DNA from: Lentinus brumalis
Taxonomy: Eukaryota > Basidiomycota > Agaricomycetes > Polyporales > Polyporaceae
Assembly (NCBI GenBank): GCA_001792895.1
Contig: MARA01000002.1
Location: forward strand, 62,001-126,000
Direction of reading: 5' to 3'
Length of the DNA: 64,000 nt
Both the position numbers and the translations under genes were made by a program. Below the pieces are notes generated by a model, which saw nothing but the letters and a program-made list of their open reading frames with translations, did no database searches and had not been told where the DNA came from. This document shows, in pieces, positions 1 through 10,717 of the stretch. Position 1 is the first letter of the stretch, and the number at the start of each line of letters is the position of its first letter.

Positions 1-44
1 CGTCGGTGCCACTTCACACAATACATGACGAACTAGACACTCAC

Positions 45-424
45 CATAAGGTGGTCGCGGGAAGGATGGCAGTCCCGAGCGATGCACCGACGTATAGGAA
101 TCCCTGGAGCTTACACCCTGGAATCCCAAACACGTCCCTCACCATCCGCGCCAGGTATGGTACGGAACTGACGACGCTCTCGTACTTCTTGACAATAGCT
201 GCTCTGATCGGGACCTTCCCCGCGTCCGGGTCGACCTCTACGTACTGGTCCCATACTCCCATGCGCGTATGCTTGATGACACGGCCCTCATTCTTCCACT
301 TCTCGATTTTCGCCTGGGACGGGTCGTCGTTCTGTTGCGCGTCTGACTTGGCCACTGCACCTGAAGGGCCCTTCTCGTCGTTCGCCATCTCGACAGCGCG
401 GGAGTGCTGGGGCGCGGTCTTCAT
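45..424 (-). CDS. probable ABC transporter, N-terminal exon (partial)
   Basis: The first exon begins at the ATG at 424 and ends at 45 before a GTGAGT donor; the rest lies outside the window. It encodes about 126 residues: a charged, low-complexity head, then a stretch around residues 75-126 with RMVRDVFGIPGCK followed by a hydrophobic segment that looks like the first membrane helix. N-termini of this style are known to me from basidiomycete half-size ABC transporters with a type-1 transmembrane domain. No ATP-binding motif is in view, so the family call is an inference. The start is the first ATG in the open frame. Confidence 0.4.
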
Positions 425-1114
425 GAATGGGGCTTAAGTACCGAACGCGCAGGCACCCTAGGGCACCGGCGCGCCGCGCCCACAAATTGCCGACAATACG
501 TCTGTCAAACGATGCGAAGGGAGTGCCATCAAGATCAGCTTCGCAGTCGATATGCAAATGGACTTACCGAAGTTCGGCAGCTGTAAGTATATATTTGCGC
601 ATCGGTTTCATATCGCCCTGTGCGACGTAATTCTGCGGAACGAGGTCGGCGAGTGCAGGCTCCAAACTGCGCTGTCTGTGTACTCTCTGGGGTCGGAGAC
701 ATATCAACAGGGACCCAAAGACACCGACCATCGAAGCTCGAGTTGCTATGGAAGGAGGACTTAAAGTCACAGGCGGGACGTAGACCGTAGCAGCTGAACG
801 AGCCCGACGTGAGTGCCATCAGACTATTGTTCACCGATTATGACGAAGGACATACCGAAGAAGCTCGGCGCCGCTCGGGCTATCGTGGTAGAGTCAGTAC
901 ACTGCGTTTTTGCTCAAATACAGGTTATCATACGCGAGGCTTTCGGGGATCGCACAGGTCAAAGGAAAGCGCAACGTAGGACACTGTCCGTCGGAAAGTT
1001 GTACACATAGAACATACCTTTGTTCGATCTGAAGCAGAACAGGTCGAGAGATCCTGCGCAGCACGTCTAGAGCGTGCGTTCGACTCGAAGACGATCAGGT
1101 CGCACAAGAGGTGA

Positions 1115-2363
1115 ACGTTGAACCCCAGTGAGAATCGGACCTATTACGAACAATTACCACGTATTATAAGCTATGCTGAGCACTGCAATAGCCCATAATA
1201 GACCCGTATAGACGACAGTACAGAATTGTCCCGATTTTATAGGTCTCCCTAGATGATTCCAACGGACACCCATGAGCAGATCTATTACGCCCTACTCAAC
1301 GCTACTGGTGTGTTTGCATGATTGGAATAATAGATTGACATGTATCGTACTACAGGCACATATACACATATAGCTATGCCCATATTTATCCCCGCCCTCC
1401 AGGTACCCCAAGTACCCAGCCCACCGCTCTGCGCCAAAACCTTGCACTCACCGTGCTCGCGAGGTGCTCCGCCGTGCCGGAGTGTTGCGCTCGCTACGTC
1501 CATCGCCGCGCCCAAGCGTCGCCTCAGGTCTGCCGCTGTGCCCAAGTGCCGCGTTCGCATTGTCCGTCGCCGCGTGCGAGTGCCGCGCTCGCGATGTCCA
1601 TCAGCAATTCGGTTCTCGACCACACCTCGCGTGTCTTCAAAGGCTGTGTGAATGCGACGTTAAGCTGAGCATCTATCAGAGCTACGAGGCACTCACCTCC
1701 ATTTCCGGCCTGCCTATCCGACCCAATGCCTCCATGTCTACAGCGCCGACCTTCCGCCCCCCCTCCACACTCCGTAGGGCTACTGCAACTCACCATTCCA
1801 AGCTAAATGCGCTGTTCGATGAGGTTCTTACTGAGTGAGTCCCTATATGCGCGCAGTGACGTCAGCAACATGACAGAGGCGTCCGGACTAAGTAAGTACT
1901 TACTTAAGGATAAGTACTGCAAGACCTTGCGAGCGTGGCAGAAGACTGTGAAGAGGGTGCAAGTCGCAGACACACATGCGGAGATGATGGTGGTGAGAGA
2001 GAGAGAGGAACGCTGCAGGCGAGGGCCGTCGAAATTGCCCAGGCCATGGTGCTTACATAAGAGAGGGACTCACGTCTGTTCTGTGTTCAAAACTTCGGAA
2101 AGCAATTGCAACTTCTCAATGTGTCGGTTGTGCGATTGCGCACTCCAGGGGCACAACTTGCGCACATCGCGAGGTGCAGCTGCGGAAAGTAGACAAGTTG
2201 AAGCTCTGAAGTTGAGTTCGTGCTCCAAAAGTAGGCAACACGACGCCTAGAATGGAAGGAGCTGTCAATCTATGTTGTCTTCCGACGACCAGCCTAGCTT
2301 ACCCTAGATTCTCCTAGCTTGAAATCGAACAGAATAGGGACCGTTCTCACTGGGGTTGAACGT
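1115..2363. repeat. inverted repeat pair 1.25 kb apart
   Basis: The 20-mer at 1115-1134 is the reverse complement of the 20-mer at 2344-2363 with a single mismatch (core CTCACTGGGGTT). Similarity extends a few bases outward through a 'taggnnccg' block, and a TCGCACAAG word lies near both arms. The arms could be remnants of terminal inverted repeats of a decayed DNA element. No target duplication was identified. Confidence 0.5.
1462..1615. repeat. degenerate tandem repeat
   Basis: About three diverged copies of a 45-60 bp unit follow one another. Each contains a 'GTGCCGCGCTCGC.ATGTCC' type core followed by ATCGCCGC or GTCGCCGC. Spacing and sequence vary, so this is an imperfect minisatellite. 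Long open frames over it in both strands are a by-product of its composition. Confidence 0.5.
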
Positions 2364-2560
2364 CGGAGGGTCGCACAAGGTGAGACTCAGCGCGATGCGT
2401 TATAGACGCAGGTACATAGCACAGCGTCGGCGTCGAATAGCGCCTGTTCGTCTCTGCCGCATCGCGCTGCACCGACGTCACGGTGTTCTGTCTACGCTGG
2501 GCTTTTGAAATGCATCTCACTAGGGCCCGCAGGACTTAGCGAAACTTGCCTCTTCTTGTC

Positions 2561-4164
2561 ATGCCTCCTGCACCGTCCGCCCTCTCTGGAACTGGTACTC
2601 GTCGCTCCGCCGTCGCCGCTATTGCCACATCTCGTTCGAAGGATCTCACTGCCCAACACCTTTTGCTGCCGCGTGGGCCTTGGAACCCGGCTGGACTCCT
2701 CTTGGACTTGCTGACACCGTCTGCTATCGCACAGCAACGCGCGAAAGACGTCCTGCTCCCGATCATCGACGACCTTAGCCCCAAAGTGAAGCAACGCGGC
2801 CCGGAGCGTCCCATGCCGGACTTGAAGAAGCTATGTGACACCGCGAGTGTGCTGTATACTTATGGATTGGATCGCCGCTTCCCCGGCAACGTTTTCCAAA
2901 GCTGCTATCGGCTCCTTGTTCAATGCAGCGGAATGCGCGGGAGAGCCTGGTACGGTTCTTTCTCAGTGAGTGGATTTCGCCAAGTCTTTCCTGCGCACGT
3001 GCTCAACTCACCACTCAAGGATCGTCCCGAGGCTGGAGGGCCTACGGCTCAGAGCACCTGGTATTCGTTTCATGATCGAGGAACTGGAGCAACGCCGCGA
3101 GGTCCTCGACCCTACCGGAGATGCAATGTCCGCGGTGCTCGAGCGGCTCATGCGGCGATATGGCTCCGCCGTTCCTCTCGTCGTGCAGAGCAACAACTCG
3201 TACGGCCATGGTCCCGTCACCGGTACTGTGGACAGAATGAATGTCGCGGCTGCATTCGGAGACCCATTCGATTTCTGCGCGCGTATGGATGCAGGAGAGG
3301 CATGCTGCAAGCTCGCGCCCATTGTATTTGTACGCCAGTTCTCTTGAGTTCTCGTCCCCATAGCCTTGACTCATCACCCAGTTCTCTGGCGACCGTACCC
3401 AGCTCCGCGCCCTCCTCGGATTCCTCATACTTGACGTCAAGTACACGCTGTCGAAATACCGCCGTTCGGTCTCTTCTCCCGCCTATGCACCTATCTTCCG
3501 GGACGCACTGGTCTTGTGGGTCGACACAATTCTAGGCCGCCGCCCCTCTTTCGAAGCTGCCACGACGCAACTTACGAGGATAGTCGGGTGGAAGTGTAGC
3601 TGCAGGCATTGCAAAGAGGTACGCACGTTCTTGAAAGAGGAGCCAGAGAGGACCAAGACCTGGGGAAGGATTGGGTTTCGCGTTCGGCACCATTTGGAAA
3701 AGGAGCTCGGGCAATACTGCAGGAGTTCTGCCTCATGGAAGACCGTCAACACGAAGCCTCAAGGCATCGCGGTTCGTTCCCACTTGGTTCCAGCTCCATT
3801 TGCCTCACTGATACCGCGGACTGTGCTCATGTAGGTGACGAAAGGCGACGCTATCTACGAGCTTACCAGATGGCGAGCAGCGCAGAATCAGGGTCTCAAG
3901 ATATTCGAGAGCATCACTACTGACTCGGGAGCGATGCAGGCCATTCTGGGAGACGCTTATTACGCTAGAATTGCTGCAGCACTGGGCGTCCTACCTTCAG
4001 CATCAGCAGTGCCTCCAGCAGCCCAGGATGCCCCTCCACCAGCACAGCAAGACAACGGGGGTCACAGCGCACCGACCAGCACTTCGAGAGCACCCACGAA
4101 TGACGGGCCACCACCTCAGAAGCGCAGGAAAACAGTCTATGTAGTCTCGTTACCAGACGGTTAG
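2561..4164 (+). CDS. conserved basidiomycete protein with C-terminal Cys motif, tail interrupted
   Basis: Four exons fit: 2561-2965, 3039-3329, 3382-3771 and 3835-4164, giving about 471 residues. The second exon contains an NSYGHGP block and an AAAFGDPFDFCARM block. The third contains a CSCRHCKE cysteine cluster followed by an arginine-rich helix. The last is Pro/Ala rich. I recall large basidiomycete proteins with this C-terminal part joined to an N-terminal oxygenase-like region, which is absent here, so the gene may be truncated at its 5' side; this is a weak memory-based link. The present stop codon lies inside an inserted element. The frame resumes after it at 4348 with an acidic tail (see 4141-4347). 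Function unknown. The first intron's acceptor is chosen by frame. Confidence 0.6.
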
Positions 4165-4347
4165 GGCGCGGACAAAAAAGGAAGGAGAACGGACACACCC
4201 CCAAAACACAACCCGTCCCTAACCGTCTGGTGAGATTGGTATAGACGGGTGTGGGGTTTCTGTCTCGTCCTCTGTCCCGTTCTCCTTCCCGTTTTGGACG
4301 AGGCAGAACCGCGCCTATAACGTCTGGCTGGCGAGACTACAGTCTAT
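4141..4347. mobile_element. MITE-like element (200 bp plus target duplication)
   Basis: The segment 4141-4340 starts GTAGTCTCG and ends CGAGACTAC. The two halves are long imperfect inverted repeats: 'CCAGACG..GGCGCGG' and 'GGAAGGAGAACGG' on the left recur in reverse complement on the right. It is flanked by direct copies of AGTCTAT (4134-4140 and 4341-4347); the repeat can be read as up to ten bases, ACAGTCTATG. Deleting 207 bp (element plus one repeat copy) joins 4140 to 4348 in frame with the upstream gene. It has no coding capacity, as expected for a non-autonomous DNA element. The superfamily cannot be fixed because the end of the repeat is ambiguous. Confidence 0.8.
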
Positions 4348-4395
4348 GATGAGAAGGAAGTGATCGACCTGACTTCCGACTGGGGATCTAAGTAG
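4348..4395 (+). other. displaced C-terminal codons of the 2561-4164 gene
   Basis: In the frame of the upstream gene this reads as 15 codons and a TAG stop, with the acidic-hydrophobic core KEVIDLTSDW. V-I-D-L-T with neighbouring acidic residues resembles a SUMO-interacting motif. It is separated from its gene by the element at 4141-4347. It could still be used if the element is spliced out: GT at 4141 to AG at 4353 is in frame, although GAG is a poor acceptor. Confidence 0.6.
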
Positions 4396-4640
4396 TACTA
4401 CTACCTATACCACCTGTCAAGCTCGAGTACTTATATACCGAAGCGACGATTGCTTCATCTTCAAAAAACGTTTGATGCTTGTCTCGTCGTGCATCGCCGT
4501 CCGACATGCCTTAGACAAAGTATGCGACCCTACATACAAGATGACATGAAGACCATGCGTAGCGCCGGAGCGTGTCGCGAACGCCAACGCGTAAATTGAC
4601 GCGTCTCGACCCTCTTCCCTCCACCACGTCCTCGCCCCCC

Positions 4641-5666
4641 ATGTACGCCGCGCGCAGGGCTACCTCTGCCCTCCCTCGTCTCTACTCGACCTCCGCACCG
4701 GTCAAGCCCTCCGTGAAGCTGATCGCGGAGCTGCGGAAGAGGATCGAAGGCGTGTCTCTCACCAAGGCCAGGGAAGCGCTTGCTGCCAGCAATAACGACC
4801 TCGAAGCGGCCCTCCAATGGCTTGACACAGACCGCGCTGCCACCGGTGCAGCGAAGGTTGCGAAACTAGCAGACCGTATCGCCAGTCAAGGCCTCATTGG
4901 CATCCAGGTCCTTTCGCCGGGAGCGCGGCTCGGACCCGTGGGCGCCGTGCGTGCGGCGATGGTCGAGCTGAACTGCGAGACGGACTTCGTCGCACGTAAC
5001 GACCTATTCGGCAAGTTGCTCTCGAATATTGCACACACCGCTGCATACCTCGTGGAGCCGAAGGCGGACGGACCGTTTATCCAGTCGCTGTCCGTTGACC
5101 AGCTCAACGACGCTCCCCTCCTTGATCCCGTGACATCCGCGCCCGCGCATACGACGGTCGAGGCTGCTGTGAGGGACCTGGTGACCAAGGTTGGCGAAAA
5201 AATAACCCTGCGGCGAGCGGTTGCCGTCGCGCGCGACCCGCTGCCGCATACGCAAAGTCACCTGGGCATCCGTGTATTCCCGTACGTCCACGGCGCTGTG
5301 ACGATCCCTTTGAACGGCACGAAGGCCGCGCTCTCTCTCTACGCGCTCAAGTCGCCTCGACTGCCATCCCTCATCGGCTCGGAGGAGTTCCAGCGCGACC
5401 TCGCTGCGCTGGAACGCTCGCTCGGTCGTACAGTTGTTGGCTTCCCCGTCACTCATATCGGCGACCCCTCACGACCAGATCCCGAGGCATGGTATCACCA
5501 ACCGACGGACATGTTCCCGAGCAAGGACGGCAACACGGTCGTCGAAGAGTTGGCCGCGTGGGCGAAGAAACGCGGTATGGTGCCGGAAGAAGGTGCGGAC
5601 GAGGCTGGTCTCGCACTACTCGAGTTCCAGAGGTGGTCGGTTGGCGAGGCTGCCGAGAGCAGCTGA
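4641..5666 (+). CDS. TSF1: mitochondrial translation elongation factor Ts
   Basis: Single exon, 341 residues from the ATG at 4641. EF-Ts is the nucleotide exchange factor for mitochondrial EF-Tu. A Ser/Arg-rich presequence fits a mitochondrial signal. It is followed by the UBA-like N-terminal module with KLIAELRKRIEGVSLTKAREAL and NNDLEAALQWL, the EF-Tu-binding signature of the family. The core motif ELNCETDFVARND (about residue 115) is the second EF-Ts signature, and the dimerisation domain follows. Longer in-frame extension upstream has only non-ATG starts, so 4641 is chosen. Intronless, unlike most neighbours. Confidence 0.93.
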   Translation: MYAARRATSALPRLYSTSAPVKPSVKLIAELRKRIEGVSLTKAREALAASNNDLEAALQWLDTDRAATGAAKVAKLADRIASQGLIGIQVLSPGARLGPVGAVRAAMVELNCETDFVARNDLFGKLLSNIAHTAAYLVEPKADGPFIQSLSVDQLNDAPLLDPVTSAPAHTTVEAAVRDLVTKVGEKITLRRAVAVARDPLPHTQSHLGIRVFPYVHGAVTIPLNGTKAALSLYALKSPRLPSLIGSEEFQRDLAALERSLGRTVVGFPVTHIGDPSRPDPEAWYHQPTDMFPSKDGNTVVEELAAWAKKRGMVPEEGADEAGLALLEFQRWSVGEAAESS

Positions 5667-6690
5667 GGTGGGTAGACATGTATATCTACTAGGTGAGTAC
5701 ACGTTCCTCGCGTTTGCAACGTGTAGCTCATTGTTCAAATGGTCATCTTTGGCTAGAGCACCTACACTACTGAAGTATAATACGCGTCATAGTGCCCTGC
5801 TGCAATGCACATATATCACCACTCCTTCGTGATGTGCGAGTGTCTGCGTGAGTCCACCTACCTGTTGGAGTATACGGTGCGACAACGACGGGAGCAGTAC
5901 GCGGCGCTCAGCGGGAAAATCGGACTTGCGGCCTCCCGAATTTACCATTACTCACCCACACATAGACTCGCAGAGCTGGCCCTTGTTGCTCGAGCGAGGA
6001 CTCCAGCATGCAGTCGATAGCCTCGTGGGTCGCCTCGCCGCCACCACACATGCGCTTCCATCGCGTTCGTGTCCGATGTGCTGTATCGATCAGCACACGC
6101 GTGCAAGTTACAAAACTCCGACCACACTGACTGCCATACGTGAACGCCTCGTGGAGGATTAATTCGCCGTGATTATCTTGTTGGACGCATCTGAAGACCT
6201 ACACCTTTGGAGTTTGGCGGTGAAACGGATGGTATGCGCGAGAAAGGGCCCAGATTTCGACGTCTCAAGCTCTTGCTATGTACCGGGCTCTGAGCCTGGC
6301 GCGGACAATGCTCCTTGCACGGATTGCTGGAAACAACGGCCGATGCGAGGATGTTCCTGGGATTGGGCGAGAGTCGGAGGCTGTAAGCTGAGAGCGCGGA
6401 TTGGCCAAGAACGATGCGCAGATGTGGGTAGACTGCTGTGAATGAGATGGTGGTAGCAAGAAGAAAAGAATTTGCGTGACAAAAAGCAAGGAGAGAGAAT
6501 GTGACAAACGAACGACCTCTGCCACCAAGTCCGAGAGACTGGCGCTGTCTCCGGCACAGTCTCCTCAACCTTTACTTGCACCTGCTCCGGACGCCGCACG
6601 GCGTCGACATCTAACCTGCTTCTCCGCCTCTTCTCCTGCTGCCTGCCCGTCAAGATACCCGTCTCCGCGCGCACCGCCGATCGTCCTGCC
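5667..6690. other. intergenic, nothing recognised
   Basis: Short open frames on both strands lack family resemblance or splice logic. The stretch should contain the EF-Ts terminator and the promoter of the taxilin-like gene at 6691. Confidence 0.6.
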
Positions 6691-8738
6691 ATGAACGGTG
6701 CACAACCCGCGAGACACGGCAGACTTGCCCCCGCAGGCCCCACCCCGCCTGCTCCTGCCGCTGCGCCCCCCGTGCCACCAAACACATCCCAGCCACAGCC
6801 AGCGGCGCGCACGACGAACGGGGCCGCTGTAAATGGCACACACGCGCCCCCACCAAAGGGCAAGAAGAAGGCCGCGGAGCAGCCCGTGGACCCTTCACAG
6901 ATGTACGAGACTCTGAAGAACCGGATCGCAGCCCTCGAGGAGGAGGAAGTGCATGAAGAGGAAGAAGAGCGCCGCTTTAGTAAGTTGTATCTCTGCATAG
7001 ACATGAGGGGCGTGAACGGCTGACAATTCGTGTCTGCGTAGCGGAGGAGGCACAGGACTCTGTCTCGGGCATGACAGAGACGGCCATCCATGCGAAGTAC
7101 ATTGAACTAGTGCGTGAGCAGTTACTCCGGGGGTGCTACTAGGATGAACATTTCCATATGTCCCGGTCGCAGTTCGCGGAGCTGAAACGGTTGGAGCGAG
7201 ACCATGCGAAGGAGAAGCAGAAGCTGGTGAAGGACAAGGATGCCGGTGGGTTGGTTTGTTTGCTTACACGACGTGTCCTAATACCTCACAGCCAAGGGCC
7301 AGTTGACTAAGGCCAATCAGACGAAGACGAAGATGGAGAACCTCGCTCGGGAGCTACAGAAGGCGAGTTCTTACCCCGCATACTGCCTTGATTTTGATTT
7401 TGACTGTGGAACTTCCTCCAGGATAACAAGAAGCTACGGGTGGGTGACTTACCTCGTGTACCCCGATTTCAGTTCCTTGACAGGCGTACAACCCGCAGGA
7501 GGACAGCAAACGTCTAGCGACATGTGTGGAGGAAGCACAGGAGGAGGTGCGTGTTAGTCACATCACCATCTGGCGGGCGCATAACCATTCGCAACCACCC
7601 TGAAGATCATGCAAATGAAGAACGACATGGCGAAACGCGCGGAACGGGCGAAGATCCAGGAGAGCAAGTACCGCGACATGCCCGACATCGTCGTGCGCGT
7701 CGTGTGCAAATACCGCGCGGAACTGTACTTCAAGATCTCGCGCAAGACGAAGCTTTCGCGGCTCTTCAACGCTTGGACAGAGCGCATGGAGTCGAATATC
7801 TCGTCCTCGGGCACGAGCTCCGTCGTCTCGGGGAAGAAGGGCAGCCCGCTCGTGAACGGGACGAGCACGACCGGCACGCTCAGCTCCAGCTCGATGCAGT
7901 TCATCTTCTCACATGGCGGGCGGACGCTGGAGCCAGACCAGACACCAGAGGAAGCGGGCATTGAGGATGGGGATGTCATTCTTGCGGTGGAGATGATGGA
8001 CTTGACCGAGGGCCCGGGGACAGAAGAGCTGGACGATGGCCCGCAACCAGTGCGTCAAAAGCTGAAGAAAGAGTGGGTGGATGACCCAACAGAGTGAGTG
8101 CCATGGTGAATTAGTTGAGGACTTGGCAGGTGGCTGACTATGCGGCAGGGCTCGGAAGACGTTGCAGAGTATCTTCGACGGAGTGTGCGTACCCCTCTCC
8201 GTTCTCCGCCCTTACTAGTGAGCTGACAGGTCGCAGTGTGACCGAGCGGCTGAAGGAGGTCTTGCGGCAATACGAGCTGCGGGAACGACACTTTGAGTGC
8301 GTGGTGCGCTCAAAGGAGCTCGAAGTCCTGCTGTCACGAGCGCGTGCAGCAGAACAGAAGCAGCTCGCCGATGCCGAGAAGGCTCGAGCAGACAAAATGG
8401 AGGAAGAGGTGCGTCCGCCTGTACCCCGTCCGGCCAGCTACCCCTGATCTCACGACACAAGCAGACCAAACAGCTCCGGAAAGAGCTGGATGACGCGACA
8501 GAGCAGCAGACTGTCCTCATCAACAAACTACTGTCGTGTTGTCATGAGGTATGTGCACGCTGACGTTTCATTCTCCCGGCTCGCTGATTGACTCGTCTTG
8601 CCACAGCCTGACAGCGAGCGAACACGACAATTCCTCCAATCCTTGCATGGGGCACTACATAAACAAGATGCCCACAAGCAGGAAGGAGGTGGCGGGGAAA
8701 AGGACAAGGCAAGCAGTCGCAAGGCAGATGGATCCTGA
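6691..8738 (+). CDS. taxilin-like coiled-coil protein with internal SUMO-like domain
   Basis: Eleven exons: 6691-6979, 7042-7109, 7173-7245, 7292-7362, 7422-7439, 7499-7546, 7606-8093, 8149-8184, 8237-8408, 8465-8548 and 8607-8738; 492 residues. An N-terminal Pro/Ala linker is followed by a long coiled coil whose LARELQKDNKKLRED block matches the taxilin signature (taxilins bind syntaxins in vesicle traffic). Residues about 214-325 form a beta-grasp region: ELYFKISRKTKL, then FIFSHGGRTLEPDQTPEE and GIEDGDVI, which follow the SUMO/Rad60-SLD pattern. A second coil with ERLKEVLRQYELRERHF again resembles taxilin (LKKLIEQYELREEH in animals). The C-terminus is shorter than in animal taxilins. The intron after 7362 has a GC donor (GCGAGT). 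No di-Gly end is evident, so conjugation is not expected. Confidence 0.75.
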
Positions 8739-8954
8739 CAGCGACGTGGGTGAGTGTACGGTGGCCAGCTCCTCTCCTGTGTAGACTGTACCTCGTTGCG
8801 CACTCATCATCGATCGCCTTTTCGACCTCTCACATGCGAACGGGGCATCTGTGACCTTAGTGGATATCAATTGCTGCAGGTAAGCCCTATGTATGATGAT
8901 GGTATGGGTGGACCAGGTGAGGCCGAAACTAGCGTCCATTGCTAACGGGAACAG

Positions 8955-8980
8955 TACGACGACGACGACGACGACGACGG
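8955..8980. repeat. (ACG)n microsatellite
   Basis: About eight consecutive ACG units lie in the gap between the taxilin-like gene and UAP1. There is no sign that the repeat is translated. The 320-bp gap around it is otherwise featureless. Confidence 0.85.
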
Positions 8981-9059
8981 ATATGCGATGTTGATACAGT
9001 CCAGGTGCCACGCATAGGACAGTAGGTATGGTCCTGGCATTATGTCCTTGCTTTTACAC

Positions 9060-10717
9060 TTACACTAGCGCGTCAAGCTCCTCCACGGACTCGACGTACC
9101 CTGAACGCGTGAACGTCTTCCCCTTGACGGCCTCGAGGCCCTCTCCCGCGTACGTAACGAGCGGCGAAAGCTCGATCTCCACGCCCTCCTGCACCGTCGC
9201 GCCGGCCGCCTCCAAGAATCGCCGGTGCTGCGCGAGCAGATCGCGACGACTTGTCTCGGGATCATCGGAACCCGTGCCCGGCGCGTTCTTCAGCGGGCTG
9301 AACTCCTCCGCACGCGCAACCTCGAGCACGGCGAAGTGCTTGGTGAAGGGGAAGACGTCGAAGACGAACATCTCGAGCTTCATGCCGTTGGGCTTCGTCG
9401 GCTTGACGGTCTCCCCAGTCGCGAGGTCGACGTGGGGGATCTTCTTGCGCGCGATGTGGAATGTGAGCTCCTCCTCGAACGACTCCACATCCTTGAGGAA
9501 GGCCGTCGTGTAGAAGTGGTTCGCGATGTTGCCTGCACGGAACGCGAGCTCGCCTGTGGGAGTCCGGCGCTCCGCCTGCTCCTTGGAGATCTCGGAGTAC
9601 TCGACGACAGAGAACTTGTCGCCGCGGCGCGCGATGACGCCGACGGACTCCGTGGGGTGCGACTTGGGTACGACTTTCGCGGCGCAGTCGGCCTGCTTCT
9701 GTATGCAGTACCCGAGGAAGACGGGATCGGCGATGCGGACGAGGCAGTTGTCGACACAGTACGAGTGGACATACTGAATCTTGCGGCGCTCGAGGTCAGA
9801 GAGGACCGTGTGGGACTTGTCGGAGGAGAGTGGTTTGCGGAGGGCGGCATAGAGACCGCCGTTGCCGTCCGGAGCGACGGCGACGCGAGAGCGTGTCTCC
9901 AAGAAGACCTTCCCGTCATCCGTCAAGCACGGCAGAGTACCTGTGTGTATGCTGCATTAGATACGACTGCAAACGTGGATATGCAAGGTCCTCGGTCCTC
10001 TCTCATAGATGACTGACGGGCATGAGAAGCGCTCTCCGCGCCAGTACGGACCCATCGCAATACAACTTTCGAGTAGGGACATGATATGGGACGGACCGAG
10101 GACGCATATATGGACCACATACCCTGCTCAAAGAAAATGACATGCTTGGGATCGAGGCCAAAGTAGTTGTGCTTCGTGAAGAACGACTCGGTCTCCGCCC
10201 TCGTTGGCCCGCTGGTCATGACATACCAGGGAATCACGACCTCGCCGGCCTCCTTGCCTGCGGACTGGGCGGCGAGCGTCTGAAGACGCGCGATGCGCTC
10301 AGCCTGGTACTGGAAGAGAGTCTTGTGTGAAGGGAGGCCAATGTCGTAGCAACCCTTGGGCGCCGAGCTCCCCAGGCGCGATCCCTGCCCGCCTGCCATG
10401 AGGAGAACACCGACCTCGCCGCGCGCGATGGCCTTGAGGCCGATGTCCCGCCATTCCTTCTCCTTGACGGGGTCACCGATCACGGAGTCGGCGGCATCTT
10501 CAGGAAGTGGCTCGATGGACTCCTTGCCTGCGTTCTGGGCGAGCTCCTTCTCGGCGGAGACGGCCCTCTGGTATATGCGGTTGACGCGCTCGATGTCGAG
10601 TGCCTCGAGCTGCGCGCGAAGGGCATCGCGCTCGGTGTCGGAGAGGTCGTCCCAGAAAGTGAAGAGGTGGCCCTGGCCCGCGGACTCGTAGCGTTTGCGA
10701 AGATTACCGATCGACAT
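9060..10717 (-). CDS. UAP1: UDP-N-acetylglucosamine pyrophosphorylase
   Basis: Two exons (10717-10123 and 9940-9060) give 491 residues, the usual length. The enzyme makes UDP-GlcNAc from UTP and GlcNAc-1-phosphate in the cytosol, the precursor for chitin, N-glycans and GPI anchors. Visible motifs: the uridyl-binding loop LLMAGGQGSRLG followed by PKGCYDIGLPS (about residues 105-130), MTSGPT, and in exon 2 the sugar-binding region GVIARRGDKFSVVEYSE and FRAGNIANHFY. The intron has GTATGT and CAG ends and splits a Gly codon. Start is the first ATG in frame and gives the normal N-terminus. Confidence 0.95.

Larger units (their letters stand above)
425..2560. other. intergenic gap with repeats, no convincing gene
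   Basis: No reading frame here shows family resemblance or a credible exon chain. The stretch holds a pair of inverted repeats (1115-1134 and 2344-2363), a degenerate tandem repeat (about 1462-1615) and an 18-bp perfect palindrome (1889-1906). It may contain a decayed non-autonomous element. Promoters of the two flanking divergent genes should also lie here. Confidence 0.6.

Noticed and set aside
1807..2250. 147-codon plus-strand frame in the repeat-rich gap
   Set aside because: No family resemblance or splice context; it starts within the gene-free block between inverted repeats.
4141..4342. Element at 4141 read as an ordinary intron ending at the first AG (4342)
   Set aside because: This splice gives a frame that stops after a few codons; the inverted repeats and flanking duplication fit a transposable element better.
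9225..10016. 263-codon plus-strand frame over UAP1
   Set aside because: It is the antisense shadow of the UAP1 coding exons; the minus-strand reading has clear family motifs.
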